Below, one piece after another: positions 7,588 to 14,180 of a stretch of DNA of 18,836 bases. The position numbers were made by a program, and so were the translations under genes. Position 1 is the first letter of the stretch. Each line of letters opens with the position of its first letter. The notes under the pieces were generated by a model. That model had not been told where the DNA came from. It searched no databases and saw only the letters and a program-made list of their open reading frames with translations. This DNA comes from Megasphaera elsdenii (GTDB taxonomy: Bacteria > Bacillota > Negativicutes > Veillonellales > Megasphaeraceae): the NCBI RefSeq assembly GCF_020539865.1, contig NZ_JAJBQV010000037.1, forward strand, positions 1 to 18,836, in the 5' to 3' direction.

Positions 7588-8576
7588 GGCAATGCCTCCT
7601 TTGCCGCTTCAGCCTGAGCCAGCCAGCACCGATAGTAATGGCCCGGACCGGCTTCTTCCCGCGGCGGGGCGGCTTCCATACAGGCTTTCATAGCCAAGGG
7701 ACAGCGTGGATAGAAACGGCAGCCCTGGGGCATGTGGAATAAGTCCGGCGCCTGGCCGGGAATCCCCGTCAGTGCTTTATCTTTCTGGGCCGGGTCCGGC
7801 AGTGACGCCAAGAGGCCCTTCGTATAGGGGTGGGCAGGGTGGTAAAAAATATCGTCAGCTGTCCCCTCTTCGACGACGACACCGGCATACATGACGTAAA
7901 TGCGGCGGCACATCTGGGCGATGACGCCGAGATTATGAGAAATGAGGACGACAGCCATGCCCAATTCGGCCTGAAGGCGCTTGAGAACATCTAGGACCTG
8001 AGCTTCTGTCGTCACATCGAGGGCCGTCGTCGGTTCGTCAGCAAAGAGGAGCCTCGGCGAACAGGACAGGGCCATGGCGATGAGGCAGCGCTGGCGCATG
8101 CCGCCTGATAATTCATGGGGATATTGATGAAGCCGCTTTTCTGGTGACGTCAGGCCGACGGCTTTGAGCAATTCCAGCGCTTTGGCTTCGCAAGCTTTAT
8201 GATTCAAGTGCTGGTGCAGGGCAATGCCCTCGCAGAGCTGAGTCCCAATCGTCAGGACCGGATTGAGTGAGGTCATCGGGTCCTGAAAAATCATGGCCAT
8301 ATCACGGCCGCGCAGGTGGTTCATCTGCTGTTCTGACAACGGAAGGATATCGCGGCCATCCCAGAGAATCTGGCCGCTCGTATATTCCGTCGCTTCTGCC
8401 GGCAGCAATTTCATGGCTGCCTGGGAAGTGACGGATTTACCGCAGCCTGATTCGCCGACGATGCCGACAGTTTCGCCAGGGTTGACAGTCAGCGACACAT
8501 CATGGACAGCTTCCAGCAGGCCCCGATAGGTATGAAAAGAAATGGTCAAATGGCGAACCTCTAAAAGTGCTTGCAT
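7584..8576 (-). CDS. oppD: Oligopeptide ABC transporter ATP-binding protein OppD
   Basis: This is the second ATPase of the importer, 330 aa from the chosen start [10 protein letters not shown]. It shows Walker [10 protein letters not shown] (41-49), Q-loop [12 protein letters not shown], signature LSGGMRQR (156-163), Walker [13 protein letters not shown] (Asp180, Glu181) and switch His214. The oligo_HPY tail has Cys286, Cys292, Cys299 and Cys317, the same four-cysteine pattern as its partner. The frame stays open upstream to 8660 within oppC. However, AAGGAGGG followed 6-7 nt later by the ATG at 8576 and the TGATG overlap with the oppC stop fix the start. [14 protein letters not shown] is typical of OppD/DppD. 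Confidence 0.93.
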   Translation of the reverse strand: MQALLEVRHLTISFHTYRGLLEAVHDVSLTVNPGETVGIVGESGCGKSVTSQAAMKLLPAEATEYTSGQILWDGRDILPLSEQQMNHLRGRDMAMIFQDPMTSLNPVLTIGTQLCEGIALHQHLNHKACEAKALELLKAVGLTSPEKRLHQYPHELSGGMRQRCLIAMALSCSPRLLFADEPTTALDVTTEAQVLDVLKRLQAELGMAVVLISHNLGVIAQMCRRIYVMYAGVVVEEGTADDIFYHPAHPYTKGLLASLPDPAQKDKALTGIPGQAPDLFHMPQGCRFYPRCPLAMKACMEAAPPREEAGPGHYYRCWLAQAEAAKEALP

Positions 8577-9478
8577 CAGCGTCCCTCCTTCTGATTCTGC
8601 GGATCCAAAGCGTCGCGCAGGCCATCGCCGAGGAACATGAAGCCCAGCATGGTAATGCACAGGGCCAGAGCTGGGAAGACGAGCTGGAATGGGAAGGAAC
8701 GCATACTGTTAATACCTTCTGAAGCCAAGACACCCCAGCTGGCCATAGGCGCCGAAACGCCGAGGCCGATGAAGCTCAAAAAGGCTTCCGTAAAAATGGC
8801 ATCGGGAATGGACAAGGTCAAGGTGACAATGATGGGCCCGACACAATTCGGAATCATATGACGGCAAAGGATATGCCACATCGATGTCCCGCAGGACCGG
8901 GCAGCCATGACGTATTCCTGCTGCTTCAGGCTGAGAATCTGGCCGCGGACAATGCGAGCCATGTTGAGCCAATAGGCAATGCCCAAGGCCAAGTAAATGT
9001 TGAGCAGGCCTGGTTTGAAGACAACCATGAGCAAGATGACATAGAGCAGCATGGGAATCGAATAGAGGATGTCGACAATGTGCATCATGATCTGGTCCGT
9101 CCGGCCGCCAGCCAGGCCGGCAATGCCACCGTAGAGGACGCCGATAAAGACGTTGATCAAGCTGGCCACGAGGCCGATGGACAAGGAAATGCGGGCGCCA
9201 TAGAGGACGCGGACTAAGAGGTCCCGGCCTAACGAATCCGTTCCGAACCAATGAGCTGCCGACGGCCAGGCATTGGCAGCCGTCAAATTCTGGTCAGCAT
9301 AGGTATACGGCGCCAGCCAGGGACCGGCAATGGCCAGGAGACTCATGATGACGACGATAGCCAGGCCCCCTAAAGCCAGGCGGTTCTTCTTCATCTGCCG
9401 CCAGCCCCGGTCGCGCAGGGTCTGCGGTGGTACATACGGTTCCGTCCGGTCCGCAGCGGTAAGCGGTGTAAAGTCCAT
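8576..9478 (-). CDS. oppC: Oligopeptide ABC transporter permease OppC
   Basis: This inner-membrane permease is about 300 aa and begins with a cytoplasmic N-terminal segment (OppC_N type: WRQMKKNRLALGG) leading into the first membrane helix. The periplasmic region contains HWFGTDSLGRDLLVRVLYGARISL, the classic OppC/DppC signature. The EAA loop that docks on the ATPases follows (YVMAARSCGTSMWHILCRHMIPN). The start codon is ambiguous: three consecutive ATGs occur at 9484, 9481 and 9478. AAGGAGGG directly abuts the first, so the third, with about 7 nt spacing, is the best start and lies 2 nt after the oppB stop. The gene shares one base with the oppD start. Confidence 0.93.
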   Translation of the reverse strand: MDFTPLTAADRTEPYVPPQTLRDRGWRQMKKNRLALGGLAIVVIMSLLAIAGPWLAPYTYADQNLTAANAWPSAAHWFGTDSLGRDLLVRVLYGARISLSIGLVASLINVFIGVLYGGIAGLAGGRTDQIMMHIVDILYSIPMLLYVILLMVVFKPGLLNIYLALGIAYWLNMARIVRGQILSLKQQEYVMAARSCGTSMWHILCRHMIPNCVGPIIVTLTLSIPDAIFTEAFLSFIGLGVSAPMASWGVLASEGINSMRSFPFQLVFPALALCITMLGFMFLGDGLRDALDPQNQKEGR

Positions 9479-9480
9479 CA

Positions 9481-10413
9481 TCATCCCTCCTTCTTTCCAT
9501 CTATCGTAATCCGCGGATCCAAGAGCGGATAAATGACATCGATGAGCAGATTCATCATCATGATGAGGAAACTGTAAAAGATAGTAATGCCCAAGATGAC
9601 CGTATAATCGCGGTTATAGATACTGGTAACGAAGTGGCGTCCCAAGCCGGGAATAGCAAAAATCGTCTCGACGATGAAGCTCCCTGTCAGCAAGGCCGCC
9701 GCCAAAGGACCGATGTAGCTGACGACAGGCAGCAAGGCGTTGCGCAAGGCATGGCGGCAGATGAGAGACCGCATGCCGATGCCCCGCGACCGGGCTGTAC
9801 GGATATAGTCCTGTCCCAAGGCGTCGAGCAGGCTCGACCGGGTCAGGCGCATGATGAAAGCTGTCGGCTGGGCCGCCAGAGCCAGAGCCGGCAGGATGAC
9901 GTAAGCCGGCCCCTTCCACAAAGCTGCCGGTAGGACAGGCCACGTAAAGGCAAAGAGCTGAATGAGGACCGCAGCCAAGATAAAACTGGGCACCGATACA
10001 CCCAGCGTAGCACCGATCATCATGGCATAGTCTATCCAGGTATTCTTATACCAGGCCGCCGCCATGCCAGCCAGGACGCCGGCGCCGATGGCCAGCAACA
10101 GACTGATAAGCCCAAGCTGGGCCGACACGGGGAAGGTTTCGGCAATGATATCGTTGACGGTCTTGCCAGGGTACTTATAAGACGGTCCCAAATCGAGGAC
10201 GGCTGCATGACGAACGTAATCGGCATACTGGGGCCATAAGGGTTCATCGAGATGATACCGGGCTTCGACCGTCGCCATGACCGCTGGCGGCAGCTTCTTT
10301 TCCTGGGTAAACGGGCCGCCAGGGATGGCGTGCATGAGGCCAAAGGTAATAGTAATAATCGCCCATAAGACGACACAGGCGCCGAGCAGGCGCTTTGCAA
10401 GGTAAATGGCCAA
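9481..10413 (-). CDS. oppB: Oligopeptide ABC transporter permease OppB (TTG start)
   Basis: This inner-membrane permease is 310 aa from the chosen start. Membrane helices are evident, starting with IYLAKRLLGACVVLWAIITI, and the periplasmic part has FGLMHAIPGGPF and LDLGPSYKYPGKTV. The EAA loop is YIRTARSRGIGMRSLICRH and the C-terminus has IPGLGRHFVTSIYNRDYTVI, all standard for OppB/DppB. An ATG at 10437 is in frame but has no ribosome binding site and would start only about 5 nt after the predicted transcript start. The TTG at 10413 has AAGGAAGG 8 nt upstream and gives the usual short N-terminus, so it is preferred. This is the first gene of the operon. Confidence 0.92.
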   Translation of the reverse strand: MAIYLAKRLLGACVVLWAIITITFGLMHAIPGGPFTQEKKLPPAVMATVEARYHLDEPLWPQYADYVRHAAVLDLGPSYKYPGKTVNDIIAETFPVSAQLGLISLLLAIGAGVLAGMAAAWYKNTWIDYAMMIGATLGVSVPSFILAAVLIQLFAFTWPVLPAALWKGPAYVILPALALAAQPTAFIMRLTRSSLLDALGQDYIRTARSRGIGMRSLICRHALRNALLPVVSYIGPLAAALLTGSFIVETIFAIPGLGRHFVTSIYNRDYTVILGITIFYSFLIMMMNLLIDVIYPLLDPRITIDGKKEG

Positions 10414-10448
10414 TTCAGATTCCTTCCTTTCCAACATAGCTAATATTC

Positions 10449-10477
10449 ATTATAAGGCTCCCCTTCTGTCATGACAA
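10449..10477 (-). promoter_or_regulatory. Promoter of the opp operon
   Basis: On the minus strand, TTGTCA (10472-10477) is separated by 17 nt from a perfect TATAAT (10449-10454). The predicted transcript start is near 10442, giving a leader of about 29 nt to the TTG start of oppB. Confidence 0.65.
10467..10476. promoter_or_regulatory. Candidate operator, 10-bp perfect palindrome
   Basis: TGTCATGACA is a perfect palindrome lying across the -35 box of the opp promoter and 2 bp from the -35 box of the divergent MFS promoter. A dimeric regulator bound here could affect both transcription units. No regulator gene is adjacent. Confidence 0.35.
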
Positions 10478-10478
10478 G

Positions 10479-10507
10479 TTGTAATTCCTAAAAAGGCGGC
10501 GTATAAT
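10479..10507 (+). promoter_or_regulatory. Promoter of the MFS transporter gene
   Basis: TTGTAA (10479-10484) is separated by 17 nt from a perfect TATAAT (10502-10507). The predicted start is near 10514. A GTTA-N6-TAAC inverted repeat (10513-10526) sits at the start point and could be a small operator. Confidence 0.6.
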
Positions 10508-10551
10508 AATAAGTTAGCACGTTAACAATCCATACGAAAAAGGTGATCGAT

Positions 10552-11742
10552 GTGAACTGGAAATTCTGCTTGGCCATTCTAACTTGCAACGTCGTCTTCA
10601 TGTCTTCAAGTTATACTATGCTTATCCCCTTCCTGCCCATGTATTTGACGCGGGAACTGGGCGTCGATGCGGCATCTGTCAACATCTGGTCAGGTGTCGT
10701 CTTTTCGTCGACCTTCCTGGTCAGCGCCGTCATGGCACCCATTTGGGGGCGCATGGCTGACCGGCGGGGCAAGCGGCTCATGGCAATCCGGGCCAGCCTG
10801 CTCTTATCGATTAGCTACTTTCTCGGCGGCATCGTTACGTCGCCGCTGCAGTTGACCTTCATGCGCATGTTCCAGGGCTTTGCATCCGGACTGTGGCCGA
10901 TGGAACTGGCCATCATGACCATCTATGCGCCACCGAAGAAACTGGGCATCTGCCTGGGCATCATGCAGGGCGCCCTGACAGCAGGCGGTATCATCGGTCC
11001 CCTCTTCGGCGGTATATTGGCCGAAGTCTTCGGCATGCGCATGTCCTTCTTTCTGGCCGCAGCGGCTTTATTTCTAAACTTCATCGTCCTAGTCTTCTTC
11101 ATCAAAGAGCCGCCGACAGATACGGCAACTGGGACGGACAGCCCCGATGCCGAAGGGGATAAAATCAGTCTCTGGAAAATTCCTGTCATCCGCCTGATGC
11201 TGGTCAGTGCCGCACTGGTTCAAGTCGTCATCCTCATCGTCCAGCCCATCTTGACGACGTATATTTCTCACCTGGCCGGCAATCTGGACAACCTGGTCTT
11301 CATTTCAGGCCTCATCTTCTCACTCGGCGGTTTTTCCAGTGCCATTACGGCTCCCCTCTGGGGACGCTTCGGACAGCATCACGGCTTTGTCAAAGCCTTG
11401 AGATTGTCCTTGGTCCTAGCTGGGATTTTCTTCTTTGTCCAGGCTATCCCCAATACGCTATATGCTTTCGCAGCCAGCCAGTTCGCCATCGGCCTCTTCT
11501 TCTCCGGCATCTATCCGTCTATCAACGCCATTTTAGCCGAAAAGACCAGTGCTAATATCAAAGGCCGCGTCTTCGGTCTGATGTTCTCAGCCCAGCAGGT
11601 CGGCGCCATGGGCGGCCCTATCCTGGGCGGCGTCATCGCGACTTTCCTAGGCATGAAATACGTCTTCTTAGCAGCTGGCGCCTTGCTGCTCGTCATCAGC
11701 ATCGCCGTCCAGCGAAAAGCACGCCAGCTCCACGAAGCTTAG
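10552..11742 (+). CDS. MFS transporter, MdtG-like multidrug efflux family
   Basis: This 12-helix inner-membrane major facilitator is about 396 aa. The conserved loop between helices 2 and 3 reads WGRMADRRGKRLMAIR, and the matching loop in the second half is APLWGRFGQHHGFVKALR. The N-terminal half, with MLIPFLPMYLTRELGV, NIWSGVVFSSTFL and a GPLFGGILAEVFGMR segment, has the layout of E. coli MdtG, a drug-proton antiporter. The substrate is unknown; given its position divergent from opp it might export peptides, amino acids or drugs. A GTG at 10543 is in frame, but AAAAAGGTG (10537-10545) places the GTG at 10552 (MNWKFCLAIL) 6 nt downstream, which is preferred. The gene overlaps the convergent flavoprotein gene by 4 bp. 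Confidence 0.87.
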   Translation: MNWKFCLAILTCNVVFMSSSYTMLIPFLPMYLTRELGVDAASVNIWSGVVFSSTFLVSAVMAPIWGRMADRRGKRLMAIRASLLLSISYFLGGIVTSPLQLTFMRMFQGFASGLWPMELAIMTIYAPPKKLGICLGIMQGALTAGGIIGPLFGGILAEVFGMRMSFFLAAAALFLNFIVLVFFIKEPPTDTATGTDSPDAEGDKISLWKIPVIRLMLVSAALVQVVILIVQPILTTYISHLAGNLDNLVFISGLIFSLGGFSSAITAPLWGRFGQHHGFVKALRLSLVLAGIFFFVQAIPNTLYAFAASQFAIGLFFSGIYPSINAILAEKTSANIKGRVFGLMFSAQQVGAMGGPILGGVIATFLGMKYVFLAAGALLLVISIAVQRKARQLHEA

Positions 11743-13349
11743 CCCCGCGTCCCCCGGTTATGGGTATAATTGGGCAGCAGTTTCGGCGATAAGACATCAT
11801 CGTGTACACCGGCTTCTTCCCGTTCCCGGTCAAAGCGGCGGACATGGTCGAGGTTCCCCTTGCCGGGCTGGGCCGTCTGACTGTAAGAAGCCGCTTCTGT
11901 ACCAGCAATGCGGCCGAAGACGATGATATCTAAGAGACTGTTTCCCATGAGGCGATTCGTCCCGTGGATACCGCCAACGTCTTCCCCTGCTGCATAGAGG
12001 CCAGGGATTTTCGTTTCACTATGGGTTCCAATGCAGATGCCGCCGTTCTGGTAGTGCAAGGTCGGATAGACCAGGATAGGCTGTTTTCGGATATCGATAC
12101 CGAATTTTTCGTACATGTGGATCATAGCCGGCAGGCGTTTTTCCATAGTCCCTTCGCCATTGATGAGGTCGACCATAGGCGTATCGAGCCAGACAGCCGG
12201 ACCATGGAGGGCATAGATCCCCTTGTCCCGTTCCTGACACTCCCTGATGATGGCCGCCGCTACAACGTCACGCGTTTCCAAGGGATGGAGGAAGGCTTCG
12301 CCGTTCTTATTGACCAGCATGGCACCTAGGGACCGGACCTTTTCCGTGACCAAGGCCCCATAAATCTGTGGCGGATAAGCCGCTCCAGTAGGATGATACT
12401 GAATGGCATCGGCATAGACCAGGGGAACGCCGGCGCGATAGGCCATGACCATGCCGTCCGCTGTCGAACCGTAGTGGTTGGACGTCGGAAATCCCTGGTA
12501 ATGGAGACGGCCAGCGCCGCCAGTTGCGATGATGACACTCTTAGCCCGGACGACGTGGTATTCGTGCGTATCGAAATCATAGAGGACGGCACCGGCCATC
12601 TTCCCGTCCCCGTCCAGGAGGAGTTCTACAGCTGGCGAATATTCGACGACGTCGACGCCGGCATTTCGCACTTCGTCGCGGAGGACGCGCATAATTTCAG
12701 CCCCAGTATAATCGCCGCAGGCATGCATGCGCTTGCGCGACGTACCGCCACCGTGAGTCGTGACCATGGAGCCATCGCTGTTCTTATCAAAGAGGACGCC
12801 TAGCGAACTGAGCCAGTAGATGGCTTCCGGCCCGTGGAGAACGAGTTCGGCCAAAAGTTCCGGTTTATTCTTATAATGGCCTCCGCCAATAGCATCGAGA
12901 TAATGCGCTGCCGGCGAATCGTTTTCTTTATCCGCCGCCTGAATACCGCCTTCAGCCATGCCCGTATTGGCATCACCAAGGCGCAGTTTCGTCGCCATAA
13001 GGACCCGTGCCCCGTGGCGGGCGGCTTCAATAGCGGCAGCGGCACCAGCCCCGCCGCCGCCGATGACTAAGACATCCGTATCGAACTGAATATGTTCTAA
13101 GTCGACATCAGCCGTATCCATGCGGCTTTTCCCTTGTAGCAGGGCAGCCAGTTCTTTCGGCACTTTATCGCCCTTGTTCGGGCCGACAGTGAGGACGGCA
13201 AAGCCTTCTTCATGATAATCAGGGTGATACTGGCGCAGGAGTTTGTCCTTTTCTTCAGCTGTAAAGCGCGGAAGTTCTTCAGATAAACGGATATTCCGCG
13301 TAGCTTCGACCCGCGCCTGAGAATCCCGCATTTCTTCTGTATAAATCAT
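11739..13349 (-). CDS. FAD-dependent fumarate reductase/succinate dehydrogenase-type flavoprotein, anchorless
   Basis: This 536-aa flavoprotein is of the FrdA/SdhA/NadB superfamily. An N-terminal extension of about 90 residues precedes the Rossmann motif VIGGGGAGAAAAIEAA (GxGxxG at 97-102). Residues matching the fumarate/succinate active site are present: His319 (QYHPTG), Glu336 (TEKVRS), Arg360 (ETRDVVAAAI), His432 (HYQNGG) and Arg466 (IHGTNRLMGNSLLD). At the place of the covalent-FAD histidine it has Asn128 (DANTGMAEGG), so FAD is probably held non-covalently, as in L-aspartate oxidase. The usual C-terminal domain is very short. No signal peptide is seen. It lies 9 nt after the iron-sulfur partner, with AGGAGG before its ATG. 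Fumarate reduction is the likely role, but other unsaturated-acid reductases or L-aspartate oxidase-like activity are possible. Confidence 0.82.
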   Translation of the reverse strand: MIYTEEMRDSQARVEATRNIRLSEELPRFTAEEKDKLLRQYHPDYHEEGFAVLTVGPNKGDKVPKELAALLQGKSRMDTADVDLEHIQFDTDVLVIGGGGAGAAAAIEAARHGARVLMATKLRLGDANTGMAEGGIQAADKENDSPAAHYLDAIGGGHYKNKPELLAELVLHGPEAIYWLSSLGVLFDKNSDGSMVTTHGGGTSRKRMHACGDYTGAEIMRVLRDEVRNAGVDVVEYSPAVELLLDGDGKMAGAVLYDFDTHEYHVVRAKSVIIATGGAGRLHYQGFPTSNHYGSTADGMVMAYRAGVPLVYADAIQYHPTGAAYPPQIYGALVTEKVRSLGAMLVNKNGEAFLHPLETRDVVAAAIIRECQERDKGIYALHGPAVWLDTPMVDLINGEGTMEKRLPAMIHMYEKFGIDIRKQPILVYPTLHYQNGGICIGTHSETKIPGLYAAGEDVGGIHGTNRLMGNSLLDIIVFGRIAGTEAASYSQTAQPGKGNLDHVRRFDREREEAGVHDDVLSPKLLPNYTHNRGTRG

Positions 13350-13358
13350 GATGGCCTC

Positions 13359-14030
13359 CTATGTCTCAATATCCCGCGATTCATACAAGCGGTGCAGTAC
13401 TGCATCATCGGCTTCCATTAAATGCTGGACGTCAGCTACGAACTGGCCTTCCTGGATGGCCTGGACGCGCTGTTCCAAATGCTTGCTTTTCTTGGCGATG
13501 TACTTGCCCATGAGGCGCCGCGCCAGCAGGCCGACGGCACCGTGACTGATTTTGGCCGGACAGCTGGCTGCACAGATATTGCAGCAGACACAGCGGAAAG
13601 ATTCCTTGGCACAGCCGGCATAATCACCGCGCTGGGCCAAAGCAATATATTTCATGACCTGTATGCCTTGAGGGCAGTTCCGCGTACAGGCATTGCAATG
13701 GATGCAGTTGTAGATTTCCGGATAGAGCTGACCGACGACGTTGCCGGCAACGGGCAGGTCATCCATATCGTAGTCCTGCTTCTTGATGGGAAACGATTCT
13801 AGGCGGCCGACGCACATGCCGTCTTCGACTTTCGTCTGACAAGCCAAGGCTGAATGAGTCTCCGTCTGCCCCTGCAGGCGGTAGACAACGGCACAAGCCC
13901 CGCAGAACCCGCTTCGGCAGCCACAGCCTCGGACAAGGCGGAAACCAGAATATTCCATGGCCCGCATGATCGTCAGATCCTCAGGGACAGAAAATTTCTT
14001 GCCTAATAAATAGACCGTTACCATTTTCAT
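13359..14030 (-). CDS. Iron-sulfur subunit, FrdB/SdhB-like, with [2Fe-2S] and two [4Fe-4S] motifs
   Basis: This electron-transfer protein is 223 aa from the chosen start MKMVTVYLLG. Its N-terminal [2Fe-2S] ferredoxin domain has Cys38, Cys43, Cys46 and Cys64 (GCGCRSGFCGAC), plus an extra Cys36. The C-terminal dicluster domain has Cys109/112/115/119 (CIHCNACTRNCP) and Cys147/150/153/157 (CVCCNICAASCP). In standard FrdB/SdhB the last site carries a [3Fe-4S] cluster with only three cysteines, so this protein is atypical. It presumably passes electrons to the flavoprotein encoded 9 nt downstream. An in-frame ATG at 14078 lies inside the terminator hairpin and is rejected; AAAGGAG 9 nt before 14030 sets the start. 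No membrane-anchor gene is next to the pair. Confidence 0.82.
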   Translation of the reverse strand: MKMVTVYLLGKKFSVPEDLTIMRAMEYSGFRLVRGCGCRSGFCGACAVVYRLQGQTETHSALACQTKVEDGMCVGRLESFPIKKQDYDMDDLPVAGNVVGQLYPEIYNCIHCNACTRNCPQGIQVMKYIALAQRGDYAGCAKESFRCVCCNICAASCPAKISHGAVGLLARRLMGKYIAKKSKHLEQRVQAIQEGQFVADVQHLMEADDAVLHRLYESRDIET

Positions 14031-14059
14031 AATGAAAAACTCCTTTGTGAATGAATGGC

Positions 14060-14092
14060 AAAAGGGCTTGTCGTACACGACAAGCCCTTTTT
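14060..14092 (-). terminator. Intrinsic terminator after pyruvate carboxylase gene
   Basis: AAAAGGGCTTGTCGT (14060-14074) pairs perfectly over 15 bp with 14077-14091 around a 2-nt apex (effectively a tetraloop or larger). The GC-rich core is flanked by A on one side and T on the other, so it can act in both directions. On the minus strand it ends the pyruvate carboxylase transcript, or attenuates read-through into the iron-sulfur gene whose start is only about 30 nt further on. Confidence 0.8.
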
Positions 14093-14093
14093 A

Positions 14094-14180
14094 AGTTTGA
14101 CGTTGAAAGTTTGATGTTTGATGTAGAAGGGGCTAATTTAAAACCATCACTTCAAACATCAAACATCATACTTCAAACAT
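14094..14180. repeat. Imperfect inverted repeat built of 7-bp units
   Basis: The left arm (about 14095-14125) consists of heptamers such as AGTTTGA, CGTTGAA, AGTTTGA and TGTTTGA. The right arm (about 14148-14180) carries the complementary series CTTCAAA, CATCAAA, CATCATA and CTTCAAA. The arms pair over about 30 bp with a few mismatches around a loop of roughly 22 nt, and the right arm reaches the stop codon of pyruvate carboxylase. It is not a terminator by itself because it has no GC core, and it may be a dispersed repeat. Confidence 0.7.

Noticed and set aside
8577..8660. Extension of OppD by 28 residues upstream
   Set aside because: It lies within oppC, has no homology to OppD N-termini, and the TGATG junction with a strong ribosome binding site marks 8576 as the start.
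14031..14078. N-terminal extension of the iron-sulfur protein starting at 14078
   Set aside because: The codons would be encoded inside the terminator hairpin and there is no ribosome binding site; AAAGGAG sits correctly before 14030.
14094..14180. Possible CRISPR array
   Set aside because: The repeat unit is only 7 bp, degenerate and without spacers; the layout is one inverted repeat, not direct repeats with unique spacers.
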